This document shows, in pieces, positions 19,301-27,380 of a DNA stretch of 61,056 nucleotides (the first letter of the stretch is position 1; every line of letters starts with the position of its first letter). Under the pieces are notes generated by a model, which worked only from the letters and a program-made list of their open reading frames with translations, had not been told where the DNA came from and did no database searches. The stretch spans positions 1 through 61,056 of the forward strand of contig JBPCOJ010000030.1 of the NCBI GenBank assembly GCA_051000345.1, written 5' to 3'. The stretch comes from JBHENC01 sp051000345. GTDB lineage: Bacteria; Acidobacteriota; Blastocatellia; Pyrinomonadales; Pyrinomonadaceae. Position numbers and translations under genes: made by a program.

Positions 19301-19538
19301 GATAAATGCCGTCGCCGTTGTTTGCCGCGCCGCCATTGTTGCCGCCGCTGAAACAATCGAGGTCGATGATATAAACGCTGCCGCCGGGCGCGGCGAATTG
19401 CACGAGTCGCACGCGCCCGCTGTAAGGATCGAGCGACGTTGTTTCCGTGTCGAAGCCGACAATTGATTGCTGCGATAATTCATCGCAGGCGATGCGCAAA
19501 TCTTCCGCGTTCGTAACTAATTTGTAATTCGTATCCAT
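16377..19538 (-). CDS. polA: DNA polymerase I (3'-5' exonuclease plus polymerase) containing an intein
   Basis: A 1053-residue precursor. Extein residues 1-355 and 802-1053 join to a 607-residue family A polymerase. The exonuclease has motif I FDTETT (residues 29-34), AHNAKFDAKW (100-109) and YAARDAA (174-180), so proofreading residues are present. Polymerase motif A is ADYSQVELRIL (831-841), motif B RSFAKRLNFGVVYGIG (881-896), motif C VHDEIV (1004-1009). The 5'-3' (FEN) nuclease domain of typical PolA is absent. An intein of 446 residues interrupts the TGRFA/CTQPNIQQVP stretch, a conserved site of family A polymerases. The gene starts 6 bases after the MFS transporter stop and may be co-transcribed with it. 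Confidence 0.93.
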   Translation of the reverse strand: MDTNYKLVTNAEDLRIACDELSQQSIVGFDTETTSLDPYSGRVRLVQFAAPGGSVYIIDLDCFSGGNNGGAANNGDGIYHDEALAPLKKLLAAARPVKIAHNAKFDAKWIKRQLDVELGGLFDTLLASQLVSAGNTEDRHSLEVVAARYLEERVDKAEQLSDWNRELSEAQLEYAARDAAILVPLRERLVERLKAENLIQCATLEFDCVLPVAGLELAGFYLDQARWREQIANVEQLRARLAGELQGMLAEGTMQQASLFGETRVDFNIDSHVQLTKALKRLGVPVPDSTRNWKLQPLAEEYPVVKKLLEYRTVQKSLTSYGENILDPKSGYINPHTQRIHANFHQIGAPTGRFACLTGDALVATPVGFKRMDALREDDFVKTSYGFKRVEKAWMNGTRRVYKIQLKDGRSIRATEDHRFLAGKADTWKRLNELRIGDKLYTSLKIFESEASDASEQLDEFYPLDINFPEVRSRKPVTVPTTLSIELCELAGLIVADGFLGVRHERPVTKRRLSGTPALYDRVCIAFERHDQDVIDRMMANGAKLFGQTFVEVKAQTCRLLQLASTRVAQFLAEFGLRGNAHTKAVPLAVLGASTVYQAAFLRGLFEGDGHRSESMIGLTSVNHKLLSQAQLMLSNMGIYSTIKQRNDRSGFSGAVRFALSINKKSDINRFMSKIGFISGRKSRPFNFTAQITDGIPTPFVVSGAQLYREAVAVGTTPPSRTGVKPFITYYKNSYIKSESVEKLIARFGQLPSLKPIVDCLDLELRPVEIESITVDEIEKVYDITVEGVHEFIADGIVVHNCTQPNIQQVPHATEYRRCFRAPDNRKLIIADYSQVELRILAHITGDQGFIDAFNSGADLHRVTAAQVFGVPLDEVTADQRSFAKRLNFGVVYGIGAQRFSMMTGLSLTESEDILRRYFATYRALDTWLREAARRAVRERTARTLSNRLARFTFDPADKQAASLAQRNGKNMPIQGSSADILKRALRLLHDKLKDTSARIVNIVHDEIVVEADACDAEEIARTVEAAMCAAGEEYVTRVPIKVETEIADEWVK
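17136..18473 (-). mobile_element. PolA intein with LAGLIDADG homing endonuclease domain
   Basis: In-frame protein intron of 446 codons. The first residue is Cys356 (CLTGDALV, block A), block B carries the T-x2-H motif at 415-418 (TEDH), and the end is VHEFIADGIVVHN with penultimate His800, terminal Asn801 and Cys802 as the first C-extein residue. These are the residues needed for standard class 1 splicing. The centre has two dodecapeptide motifs, LAGLIVADG (490-498) and FLRGLFEGDG (601-610), each with its acidic residue, so the endonuclease looks intact. Removal restores the unbroken polymerase sequence TGRFA-CTQPN. The insert seems somewhat less GC-rich than the exteins. Confidence 0.93.
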
Positions 19539-19544
19539 AACTTT

Positions 19545-20870
19545 TCAATTCGCCGTAGATTGCGCCGCAGCAGTTGGTCGAACGAGAAACAGCAATAGCA
19601 CGGCCGCCGACGCGCCGATCACAGCGCTGACAAGAAAGGCCGTTTGCGCGCCGCGCCAATCCCAGAGCTTGCCCATCAAAAGTGACGCGGGCAAGACCGT
19701 GATGCCGAACGCCAGATTATACAGCCCGAAGGCCGTGCCGCGTTGTTCAGGCCGCACGAGGTCTGCAACGAGCGCCTTCTCCGTGCCTTCAGCCAGCCCG
19801 AAGTAAATGCCGTAAACGAGAAAGAGCGCCCACGCTGCGCCAGCCGAACTAATGAACGCGAAGCACGCATAAACGGCGGCGTACAGCAGCCAGCCGGAAA
19901 CGATCAAGGCGCGGCGTCCGAAGCGGTCTGAAAGGTCGCCGCCGATAAGCGAACTCAGCACCTTGCTCGCGTGCAGCGCAGCCCATAGCAAAGGAATGTA
20001 CAGCGTCGAAACTCCGACATCGTGCGCGCGCTTGAGCAGAAACGCGTCCGTCGAATTCGAGAGCGTAAAGAGCGCGACGAGGACAAGAAACATTTTGAAG
20101 TTGCCGTCGAAGCCGCGCAGTGAAAGACGCGGCGGCGATGATGAGGGCGGCAGCGTCACGCCGTCCGCGCCCGTCTGTTTCGCCTTCGGGCTTTCGCGCA
20201 CGATCCATCCGACGACGAATACGGCGGCCAGCGCCGGAATCGAAGCGACGAGAAATATCTTTTTGTAGTCGGCAGCCGTCAGCGCGTTCCTGTGCTCGGC
20301 GATAAAGTAAATCAGCAAATAACCGATGAGCGGGCCGATGACCGCGCCCGCGTGATCCATCGCACGATGAAAGCCGAAGGCGATGCCGCGTTCCTTCTCC
20401 GTCACGGAGTCTGCGATCATCGCATCACGCGGCGCGCTACGGATTCCCTTGCCGACGCGATCCGTCAGGCGAATGGCGAACACTTGATACCAACTCGTCG
20501 CAAAGCCGAGAAAAGGACGCGCGAAACTCGCCAGACCGTAACCGAAAACGACGAGGCTTTTGCGCTTGCCGAATCTATCGCTGAAGTATCCCGAAAAAAG
20601 TTTAAGCAGGCTGGAAACGGATTCCGCTGCGCCTTCGATGATGCCGATAATGTTGGGCGAAGCGCCGAGCGTGATGGAAAGAAAAAGCGGCAGCAGCGGA
20701 TAAATGATTTCGCTCGAAGCGTCGTTTAAGAGGCTGACGAGGCTGATCGCAAAAACATTGCGCGGCAAGCGGCGGTAGCGCTGCCACAAACCCGGCGCGC
20801 TTTCATCTAATTTTTCGGGCGCGAGGCGCGCATCGAATTGGTCTGCGGCGTCTGTGTCTGTTTCTGCCAA
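19545..20870 (-). CDS. Major facilitator superfamily transporter
   Basis: A 441-residue membrane protein with about 12 hydrophobic segments. The N-terminal 40 residues are polar; the first helix is NVFAISLVSLLNDASSEIIY, followed by the loop 2-3 motif SDRFGKRKSLVV and DRVGKGIRSAPRDAMIADSV, a sequence typical of a widespread MFS group. The second half repeats a motif A variant, DLSDRFGRRALIV. A central cytoplasmic loop is Pro/Ser-rich (near residue 237). Likely an inner-membrane exporter; no substrate is implied by neighbours (small membrane protein upstream, polA downstream). Confidence 0.88.
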   Translation of the reverse strand: MAETDTDAADQFDARLAPEKLDESAPGLWQRYRRLPRNVFAISLVSLLNDASSEIIYPLLPLFLSITLGASPNIIGIIEGAAESVSSLLKLFSGYFSDRFGKRKSLVVFGYGLASFARPFLGFATSWYQVFAIRLTDRVGKGIRSAPRDAMIADSVTEKERGIAFGFHRAMDHAGAVIGPLIGYLLIYFIAEHRNALTAADYKKIFLVASIPALAAVFVVGWIVRESPKAKQTGADGVTLPPSSSPPRLSLRGFDGNFKMFLVLVALFTLSNSTDAFLLKRAHDVGVSTLYIPLLWAALHASKVLSSLIGGDLSDRFGRRALIVSGWLLYAAVYACFAFISSAGAAWALFLVYGIYFGLAEGTEKALVADLVRPEQRGTAFGLYNLAFGITVLPASLLMGKLWDWRGAQTAFLVSAVIGASAAVLLLFLVRPTAAAQSTAN

Positions 20871-20901
20871 GATGATTGTGGAGGTAGGTTCGGCGTAAAT
20901 G

Positions 20902-21138
20902 TCAGCGCGTCGAATTTGAAGTGCGGCGCGGCGTCGTGGTCGGGCGTCTTTCGGTTTGCGGCGATGTTGTTGTAGTGCCTGATTGATACCACAGCGCGAA
21001 TGCGCCGACGAGCAAGGCGAGAAGAATTGCGCCGATGAAAATTAAACGTATCGCCAGACGCATCGCCCGCCGCACGATGAAGAATCCGACGGCGGCGACG
21101 GCAATCAAAACAAAGAGGCTGGTAACAGCAATGCTCAT
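20902..21138 (-). CDS. Small membrane protein
   Basis: A 78-residue protein with two hydrophobic stretches, VTSLFVLIAVAAVGFFIVRR and IRLIFIGAILLALLVGAFALWY, separated by a short basic loop, and a Thr/Arg-rich tail. No family recognised. It lies 43 bases after queF and 31 bases before the MFS gene on the same strand, so it is probably expressed with them. No Shine-Dalgarno sequence is evident. The hydrophobic pattern supports a real gene; function is unknown. Confidence 0.6.
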   Translation of the reverse strand: MSIAVTSLFVLIAVAAVGFFIVRRAMRLAIRLIFIGAILLALLVGAFALWYQSGTTTTSPQTERRPTTTPRRTSNSTR

Positions 21139-21181
21139 AAAATTTCAGTGGCAATCTTTCGCTGAATTTCGCGCGCTGCTT

Positions 21182-21613
21182 TTATTCGCTGCGTTTGTAG
21201 CTTGCGCGGACAGTCGTTTTGATGTTGCCGCGAATATTGAAATCGCCTTCGAGTTCACAGCTTAAAGGATCGCAGGCGCGCACGAAATCTTCGAGGATGA
21301 CGTTCATTACATGCTCGTGAAAAATCTTCACTTCGCGGAATGAATTGATATATAGCTTCAGGCTTTTCAGTTCGATGCAGCGCTCGAACGGCACGTAGTC
21401 GAGCTTGATGGTGGCGAAGTCAGGGAAGTCGGAGAACGGGCAGACGGCTGTGAATTCCGGCATCTCGAAGCGTATCTGAATTTTGCTTCCGACGTACTCG
21501 TAAGCGAACGTGTCGAGCGGGTAAAGGTTCATTTCCTCGCGCGGCGTCGGGCGAATATCCAGCCCTTGCTCATTAACGGGCGCGCGTTCAATTCGGTTCT
21601 CTGTTAAGACCAT
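21182..21613 (-). CDS. queF: NADPH-dependent 7-cyano-7-deazaguanine reductase
   Basis: Reduces preQ0 to preQ1 in queuosine synthesis. The 143-residue length fits the short (type I) QueF form. The catalytic cysteine is Cys58 in FTAVCPFSDFPDFA with Asp65 nearby, and the QueF signature LKSLKLYINSFRE follows at 82-94 (usually ESKSLKLY). EGDFNIRGNIKT near the end is also typical. First gene of a tight minus-strand run with the small membrane protein and MFS transporter. I saw no preQ1 riboswitch in its 100-base leader. Confidence 0.92.
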   Translation of the reverse strand: MVLTENRIERAPVNEQGLDIRPTPREEMNLYPLDTFAYEYVGSKIQIRFEMPEFTAVCPFSDFPDFATIKLDYVPFERCIELKSLKLYINSFREVKIFHEHVMNVILEDFVRACDPLSCELEGDFNIRGNIKTTVRASYKRSE

Positions 21614-21711
21614 AATGCTATCTTTTGCTTATTGGATAAGATTTGCTTTCGCTCTGAAAGAGCAATCTTACATGAGCATTGCTAACGCGGGCAACCGGCG
21701 TGGTGAAAAGC

Positions 21712-21740
21712 AAAAGGGCAGCCATGCGCGCTGCCCTTTT
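21712..21740. terminator. Bidirectional rho-independent terminator
   Basis: An 11-base perfect stem (21712-21722, AAAAGGGCAGC; 21730-21740) with a 7-base loop, flanked by A and T runs on both strands. It ends the DUF2383 gene transcript before queF on the minus strand. Confidence 0.8.
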
Positions 21741-21805
21741 ATCAAGCGGATTCTCGAATCGGACGCGCCCAATTTTGAAGCAGGCGCGCCGGAATTTTCT
21801 TCGCC

Positions 21806-22249
21806 CTAGCTTGTCGCGCGTTTGAGATCGCGGATACGGTCGTGCGCTTCCTTGACCTGACCGTATTGCCGCTCGATGGTCGATTTGATGTTGGCGGGCA
21901 AAGTCTCTTTAAGCGCTTCTTCGTAGTTCGCCTTCGCGGAATCTTCGCCGCTCTCGCATTCGGCGATGACAGCCGCTTCGTCTTCGCCCGTCACAGCCGA
22001 TTTGATATTGATCCAGCCGCGATGAAGCGAGGCGACGACGCTGCCCGTTTTTTCCGGGTCGCCGCCGAGACCGCGCACTTCGCCCTGAAGCTCTGCGGCA
22101 AACTTGGCGCGCTGCTGCGAGTAAGTGGTAAAGAGCGTTTTCAGCTCCGCGTTTTTGACTCCGTCGGCGGCGGTTCGGAAACCGGTTTCGCCGTCCTTGC
22201 ATGTCTCGATCAAATTGTTCAGCGTCGAGATAGCATTATCGTTGTCCAT
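21806..22249 (-). CDS. PA2169-family four-helix-bundle protein (DUF2383)
   Basis: A 147-residue all-helical protein. ISTLNNLIETCKDGETGFRT at the N-terminus and ELQGEVRGLGGDPEKTGSVV in the middle, with GEDEAAVIAECESGEDSAKA, match the DUF2383 / PA2169 ferritin-like bundle. Known members are small soluble proteins often linked to stress; the biochemical role is not settled. It stands alone, with a terminator after it and the rhomboid gene downstream on the window axis but upstream in transcription. Confidence 0.85.
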   Translation of the reverse strand: MDNDNAISTLNNLIETCKDGETGFRTAADGVKNAELKTLFTTYSQQRAKFAAELQGEVRGLGGDPEKTGSVVASLHRGWINIKSAVTGEDEAAVIAECESGEDSAKANYEEALKETLPANIKSTIERQYGQVKEAHDRIRDLKRATS

Positions 22250-22322
22250 GTTCGTTCTCCTCTTGCGTTCGTTTTGGGTTTGGTGAATTGCGTCTCAATG
22301 ATAGCCCGCTCCGCCGGATTTG

Positions 22323-23081
22323 TCAGGCAGCGGCGCGCGGATTAGTCGCGTTGCCGAGCGTGAAAAATTTGACGAGCGCAAGGCCTGCGATGAAGCCGCC
22401 GACGTGTGCCGCATACGCGACGCCGCCCTCCTGCGAACCGCCGCCGAGAATCCCCAAGCCGCTCACGACCTGAAACACAAACCATAATCCGATGGCAATG
22501 ATGGCAGGCACGTCCGTCAGAAAGTTCAACAAAATCACTTTCACGCGCCGCTTCGGAAACAACAGTAAGTAGCCGCCGAGCACGCCCGAAATCGCGCCCG
22601 ACGCGCCAAGGCTCGGCACAAGCGCATTGTCGCCGAACGCGATGGTCGTAAACACATGCGCGAGCGATGCGAGAATGCCGCAGACAAGATAAAAAACGAG
22701 ATACTTCCCGTGTCCCATAATGTCTTCGAGATTGTCGCCGAATATCCACAGGAAAAGCATGTTGCCGAAAATGTGCGCGATGCCGCCGTGCATAAACATC
22801 GAAACGAGCAAGGTAAAATAAACGGAGCCGGGCGTCGGCTGAAGTCCCGGAGCGTGCACGCGCTGACCGCTGATTGGTTCCTCGAACACGCGATCACGGC
22901 TTACGATGTCGCGCCCCGAAACAATCTCCGCAGGCACAGTCGAGAAGGCGTAAGTAAACTTGTCGTTCGAGCCTAAGCCTTGCAAAAACACGAAGACGAG
23001 TATGTTAGCGAGGATCAACAAATAGTTGACCACAGGCGTCGTCGTGCGGTCTGAATTATCATCGCCAATCGGAAAAATCAT
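22323..23081 (-). CDS. Rhomboid-family intramembrane serine protease
   Basis: A 252-residue membrane protein. The catalytic serine is in LGASGAISGVLGGYLLLFP and the histidine in AAHVGGFIAGLALVKF; an HMFGNM-like motif is present as GGIAHIFGNMLFLWIFGDN, which marks the rhomboid L1/TM2 region. About six or seven membrane helices are visible, starting with VVNYLLILANILVFVFLQ. It cleaves membrane proteins within the bilayer; substrates are unknown. The long periplasmic segment between helix 1 and 2 is common in this subfamily. Confidence 0.92.
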   Translation of the reverse strand: MIFPIGDDNSDRTTTPVVNYLLILANILVFVFLQGLGSNDKFTYAFSTVPAEIVSGRDIVSRDRVFEEPISGQRVHAPGLQPTPGSVYFTLLVSMFMHGGIAHIFGNMLFLWIFGDNLEDIMGHGKYLVFYLVCGILASLAHVFTTIAFGDNALVPSLGASGAISGVLGGYLLLFPKRRVKVILLNFLTDVPAIIAIGLWFVFQVVSGLGILGGGSQEGGVAYAAHVGGFIAGLALVKFFTLGNATNPRAAA

Positions 23082-23129
23082 GCGCGCAATTTCCCTTCAG
23101 TTAAAGCAGTGGATAGAAAACCCGAATTA

Positions 23130-23253
23130 GCCACAGAGACCGAGGAGGCACAGAGATTAGAAAAGTTAATAAGAGGTGTTTTCCTTCATAGCCTTACTCT
23201 TTCCCTATATGCTTCCACTTATGGTTTGCTTTGTGTCTCCGTGTCTCTGTGGC
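23130..23253. repeat. Dispersed inverted repeat, family A copy 1
   Basis: About 124 bases bounded by imperfect inverted arms: GCCACAGAGACCGAGG at the left and, at the right (23230-23253), the complement ending CTCTGTGGC. The interior of about 75 bases is AT-rich without a gene. A second copy with the same arms is at 31648-31765. Its size, terminal inverted repeats and position between convergent or tandem genes are MITE- or REP-like; no transposase is nearby. Confidence 0.7.
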
Positions 23254-23262
23254 AAAGTTTTC

Positions 23263-24639
23263 TTAATCGCCAGCTGCGGCTGCATCTGCGAAAGCAGGCT
23301 CGTTCATTGCCGCGTCGAGGCGAATTTCCTGCGGCGTGCCGAAGACGCGCGCGCGTTCGTCGTCGAACTCGCCTTCCCAGCGCGCGACGACAACGGTTGC
23401 GAGACAATTGCCGACAAGGTTCACGCAGGTACGTCCCATATCCATCAACTCGTCCACGCCGAAGATCACGGCGACACCGATGGGGCCGATGCCCTTCGGC
23501 AGAAACTGGTCAAGCGTCGCCAGCAGAATCACTAACGAAGCACGCGGCACGGCGGCAACGCCTTTCGATGTCGCCATCAATGTCAGCATCATTACGAGTT
23601 GCTGCCCGTAACCTAAGTGTAGGCCGGTTGTCGCTTCCGCCGCCTGCGCGACGAAGACCGACGCCATTGCCAGATAAAGGGTTGAGCCGTCCAAGTTAAA
23701 ACTATAGCCCGTCGGCATCACGAAGCCGACGATGCGCGGCGGCACGCCCAAACGCTCCATGACTTCCATCGCCTTCGGCAACGCGGCTTCGCTGCTCGTC
23801 GTCGCAAAAGCAATCGTCGCAGGCTCTCTCACGGCTTTGATAAATTGCTTGACGGGGACGCGGAACAGCAGCGCGACGGCGCCGAGCACGAAGACTACAA
23901 AGATGGCGAGCGCGAGATAGAGCGAGCCGATCAGCTTGCCTAAATTCAAGAGCACGCCTAAACCCTGCGTGGCGATTGTGTGCGCCATCGCCGCGCCGAC
24001 GCCGATGGGCGCAAACATCATCACGAAGCCCGTGAACTTGAACATGATCTGCGACAAACTTTCGCACGCGCGAAGTATAGGCCGCCCCTTCTCGCCGATT
24101 GAGGAAAGCGCCATCGCAAACAGCACGGAAAACGCGACGATCTGCAACACGTCGCCGCGCACCATCGAATCAATTACGCTTGACGGAAAAATGTGGACGA
24201 TTGTTTCGGCAAACGTCTTCGCCTGCGAGAGCTGAACTTGTGTTGCCGTCCCGCTTGCGACGAGCGCCACGCCGACACCCGGCTTCGTCAGATTCACGAC
24301 CGCCAGCCCGATAAAAAGCGCGAGCGTCGTCACGATCTCAAAATAGATGAGCGCCTTTGCGCCCATGCGCCCGACTTTTTTCAAATCACCGCCGCCCGCG
24401 ATGCCGACGACGAGCGTCGAGAAAACAAGCGGCGCGATAATCGACTTGATGAGATTAAGAAAAATGTCGCGCAGGAAAAAAAGGCGATTGCCGAGTTCCG
24501 GGCTAACCCACCCGATGAAGCCGCCGACGACGAGGCCGATCATTATCTGCGTCGTCAGCGACGGGCGATACCAAGGGCGCGGCGGCGTGGTCGATGCAAC
24601 GGCATCAAGCGATGTGTTTTGAGGAGTATTCATTTGCAT
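23263..24639 (-). CDS. Sodium/proton:dicarboxylate (glutamate) symporter, DAACS family
   Basis: A 458-residue transporter of C4-dicarboxylates or acidic amino acids. Features include the first helix IMIGLVVGGFIGW, the re-entrant-loop serines in FATTSSEAALPKAMEVMER, the NLDGST motif in GYSFNLDGSTLYLAMASVF, and the late region DELMDMGRTCVNLVGNCLAT with the conserved Asp/Arg/Asn binding residues. Length is normal. The N-terminal 25 residues are polar. Single gene; its 3' end abuts the repeat element. Confidence 0.93.
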   Translation of the reverse strand: MQMNTPQNTSLDAVASTTPPRPWYRPSLTTQIMIGLVVGGFIGWVSPELGNRLFFLRDIFLNLIKSIIAPLVFSTLVVGIAGGGDLKKVGRMGAKALIYFEIVTTLALFIGLAVVNLTKPGVGVALVASGTATQVQLSQAKTFAETIVHIFPSSVIDSMVRGDVLQIVAFSVLFAMALSSIGEKGRPILRACESLSQIMFKFTGFVMMFAPIGVGAAMAHTIATQGLGVLLNLGKLIGSLYLALAIFVVFVLGAVALLFRVPVKQFIKAVREPATIAFATTSSEAALPKAMEVMERLGVPPRIVGFVMPTGYSFNLDGSTLYLAMASVFVAQAAEATTGLHLGYGQQLVMMLTLMATSKGVAAVPRASLVILLATLDQFLPKGIGPIGVAVIFGVDELMDMGRTCVNLVGNCLATVVVARWEGEFDDERARVFGTPQEIRLDAAMNEPAFADAAAAGD

Positions 24640-24653
24640 TCACAGGAATAGTT

Positions 24654-25538
24654 TTATTTGCCCCAGCATAATTTATCGCGCAGCACTTCAAAGTAATTGC
24701 GATTCACGGGCTGCACAATCTTAAACGTCGTACTGCTCTTTTTTATCAGCACGCGATCACCGACTTCGAGCGGAAAGCCTGTTTGCCCGTCAAGGGTAAT
24801 CGCCACTTCTTCCTTTTGCGTCTTAATGCACAATTCAATAATCGCGCTGTCCGGCACAACGAGCGGGCGATTCGAGAGCGTGAACGGGCAGATCGGCGTT
24901 ATCACGATTGCCTCCATCGAAGGATAAACGACGGGGCCTCCCGCCGATAAGTTGTAGGCAGTCGAACCCGTCGGCGTCGAGACGATCAAACCGTCCGCGC
25001 GAAAGGCGTTGACGAATTGATTATTGAGCCGCGCTTCGATTTCGATGATTCGCGCCAGCGCAGACTTGTTAATAACCACGTCATTGAGCACGCGCCCGCG
25101 AACGCGCTGTTCGTCATCGTGTATTACTTCAACGTCGAGCATTACGCGTTCGTCAAGCCGGTAATCGCCCGCGAGAATGGATTCGAGCGCGGGGAAAAGC
25201 TCGTCCGTGCGAAACTCCGCGAGATAACCCAGGCTGCCGTAATTGATGCCGAGCACAGGTATATCGTGCTCGCCGACAAGCCGCGCCGCGCGAATCATCG
25301 TGCCGTCGCCGCCGAGCACGACAAACAAATCGACGCTTTCGGAAAGACGTTCCGATTCCTCTATCTCGATCACGCAAGCGGTTTCGGCTTCGATTCGCGC
25401 ACGCTCTATGTGCGGCTCGCCGACGAGCGTCAAGTTGCGATCCTTGAGCCACACGACGAGTTCGCACAGCATTTGCAGCGCTTCCGGTTGAGCCGGTTTG
25501 ACGACCACGCCGACGCGACGTATCAGAGACTTCTCCAT
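24654..25538 (-). CDS. nadK: NAD kinase
   Basis: Phosphorylates NAD to NADP. The 294-residue protein has FVVLGGDGTMIRAAR (the GGDGT motif), PVLGINYGSLGYLAEF, NDVVINKS, and the long SNP-type motif DGLIVSTPTGSTAYNLSAGG. All catalytic pieces are present. I used the ATG at 25538 (MEKSLIRRVGVVV); a TTG at 25550 would add four residues. The gene starts 15 bases upstream of the symporter? In fact it precedes it in transcription order by a 14-base gap, so the two may share a transcript. Confidence 0.95.
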   Translation of the reverse strand: MEKSLIRRVGVVVKPAQPEALQMLCELVVWLKDRNLTLVGEPHIERARIEAETACVIEIEESERLSESVDLFVVLGGDGTMIRAARLVGEHDIPVLGINYGSLGYLAEFRTDELFPALESILAGDYRLDERVMLDVEVIHDDEQRVRGRVLNDVVINKSALARIIEIEARLNNQFVNAFRADGLIVSTPTGSTAYNLSAGGPVVYPSMEAIVITPICPFTLSNRPLVVPDSAIIELCIKTQKEEVAITLDGQTGFPLEVGDRVLIKKSSTTFKIVQPVNRNYFEVLRDKLCWGK

Positions 25539-25764
25539 TTTGTTATTCAAGAGAAAAGGAAGCGCAACGCCTTACCGCGCTTCGCAAGCAGATGAACTTC
25601 CGGCAAGTTTGCTCATGCAGGCAAACTCTTATTACCGCAACTTTTTCGGGACAGGCTGTGAAAACTTATTGGACGTGCTTGAAACGAACGAAATCATACA
25701 GAGCGGCGCAAGAAAGTGTCAACGCATATCAACGAACAAACTTTAACGAACTTTGTGACTGCGC

Positions 25765-26457
25765 TTAACGAAGAACAGGCAAACTCCTGTGCGCGCGGTG
25801 CGTTTGTGGTGTCGCGCGCAGTCGCGCCGCTCGATGCGCAGAGTTTCCGGCAGGCTCGATTCTTCGCTTGCTCCAACTGCGCGCGAGTTGTTCGAGTTCC
25901 GTGCCGTCCGCCAAGGGATCGACGAGGCAGAGCCAGACGGGAGTGGGCAGCCACGCCCACGCCGCGCCGTAAACTTCCCTGTTTAATTGTTCGATGCGAT
26001 GTTCCGCCCGCGTCTGCAAATCGAGCGGCGGCAAGTCTTCCCAATTTTCATAGCACGCATGTTGAATGCACGGCGCGGGTTTGGCACGCGCGTGAACAAG
26101 ACAGCCCGTGCCTGTTTGAAACAGCGGGCAAGCGTAAGTCTGCGCGAAGGTATCGCCCGCGCTCGTCAAGTGATAGCGCGTAATTGTTTCTTTAGCGCGA
26201 ACGTAAACGAGGCGGCGTTCCTCGTTCGTCAGGCGCGGCGTGCGCTCCAATGTTTCGCGTAAATGGACGGCTTCGAGGCGCGTGATATGCACGTTGACGA
26301 AGTGCGCGTCCGTGCAGCACGCGCCCTGCGTCGGGCAGACACGGCAATCCTTCGCAGCGTGCTCGTAGTTCCATTTGATAAAGCTCTGGTAAGAAGCCTT
26401 GACGCGCCGCAACTGTGCGAGCGCGCGTGCTTCCATTGATTCATTAGAATTATTCAT
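25765..26457 (-). CDS. YkgJ-type cysteine-cluster protein
   Basis: A 230-residue soluble protein with eight or more cysteines in a pattern of metal-cluster proteins: CRVCPTQGACCTDAHF, then YACPLFQTGTGCLVH and PCIQHACYENW. This resembles the YkgJ / UPF0153 zinc- or iron-chelating family (PF03692), but the match is partial. The ATG at 26457 overlaps the end of tlyA by 8 bases, so translation is coupled; a longer frame from 26544 would overlap tlyA by 95 bases. C-terminus is basic and probably flexible. Function unknown. Confidence 0.75.
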   Translation of the reverse strand: MNNSNESMEARALAQLRRVKASYQSFIKWNYEHAAKDCRVCPTQGACCTDAHFVNVHITRLEAVHLRETLERTPRLTNEERRLVYVRAKETITRYHLTSAGDTFAQTYACPLFQTGTGCLVHARAKPAPCIQHACYENWEDLPPLDLQTRAEHRIEQLNREVYGAAWAWLPTPVWLCLVDPLADGTELEQLARSWSKRRIEPAGNSAHRAARLRATPQTHRAHRSLPVLR

Positions 26458-27208
26458 CGCCGCCGCTGCTTCGCTCGTACAGCGCGAGAAATTCCGTATT
26501 GCCTTCCGCGCCGCGCACGGGCGATTCAATCCTGCCGCCGACACGCATTCCGAGTGAGCGCGCCGCTTCGTTTACTTCTTCGACGACACGCTCATGTTTC
26601 GCAGTATCCGTAACGATACCGCCGCGCCCGACTTCGCCGCGCCCGACCTCGAACTGCGGCTTGACGAGCACGATCATGCGCCCGTCATCTTTGAGCAAAG
26701 GCACGATGGCGGGCAAGACCTTCGTCGCTGAAATAAACGACACATCCATCACCGCGAGATCAAACTTTGCGTCGAAATCTTCCGGTTTCAAATAACGCGC
26801 GTTGACGCCTTCGCGCACTTCCACGCGCGCATCCGTGCGCAACTGCCAATCGATTTGATTATGCCCGACATCGAGCGCCGTCACATGCCGCGCCCCGCGT
26901 TGCAAAAGACAATCAGTGAAGCCGCCCGTGGATGCGCCGACATCGAGACACATCCAATCCGTTACGCAGAGGCCGAACGCTTCGAGCGCCGCTTCTAATT
27001 TCAGGCCGCCGCGCCCGACGTAACGCAGCGCCGGATCATTTGTGCCTTTGACGCGAACGGGAGCGTCCCGCTCGATCATCTCCGAAGACTTTTCAACGCG
27101 CTGCTCGGAGGCGAGCACGAGGCCAGCCATCACAAGCGCCTGTGCACGCCCGCGCGACGGCGCAAGGCCACGCTCGACCAGCAATTTGTCTATTCGCTCA
27201 CGCTTCAT
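26450..27208 (-). CDS. tlyA: TlyA-family rRNA methyltransferase / hemolysin A-like
   Basis: A 252-residue protein of the TlyA group, which 2'-O-methylates rRNA in characterised members. An S4 RNA-binding domain occupies residues 1-60 (RIDKLLVERGLAPSRGRAQA) and a FtsJ-like Rossmann domain follows, with CLDVGASTGGFTDCLLQRGA as the SAM motif, TALDVGHNQIDWQL, and LAVMDVSFISATKVLPAI. The start is the ATG at 27208; a GTG three codons upstream is possible. Followed by the overlapping Cys-cluster gene. Confidence 0.93.
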   Translation of the reverse strand: MKRERIDKLLVERGLAPSRGRAQALVMAGLVLASEQRVEKSSEMIERDAPVRVKGTNDPALRYVGRGGLKLEAALEAFGLCVTDWMCLDVGASTGGFTDCLLQRGARHVTALDVGHNQIDWQLRTDARVEVREGVNARYLKPEDFDAKFDLAVMDVSFISATKVLPAIVPLLKDDGRMIVLVKPQFEVGRGEVGRGGIVTDTAKHERVVEEVNEAARSLGMRVGGRIESPVRGAEGNTEFLALYERSSGGDE

Positions 27209-27274
27209 ATTGTTCACGCTTCATCTTGAAAACACTTTAACGCATCTTGCCCGCTGTTGAAATCAGAGCATAGC

Positions 27275-27316
27275 AAAAGCCGCTTGCGTTATGCCGGACA
27301 TTCGCAAGCGGCTTTT
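27275..27316. terminator. Bidirectional rho-independent terminator
   Basis: A perfect 14-base stem, AAAAGCCGCTTGCG at 27275-27288 with its complement at 27303-27316, loop of 14 bases, ending in T runs on both strands. It terminates the membrane-anchored protein gene upstream of tlyA on the minus strand. Confidence 0.85.
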
Positions 27317-27380
27317 AAAAATTTTAGAAGTATGTTGAAAATTTAGTCGGCGTCGAAGCCGCAAAACTTTGCGAAAGACT

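Noticed and set aside
16569..19466. Plus-strand frames across polA
   Set aside because: Antisense shadows of the polymerase and intein reading frame.
21614..21711. preQ1 riboswitch before queF
   Set aside because: The 100-base leader has no preQ1-I-like stem and A-rich tail that I could recognise.
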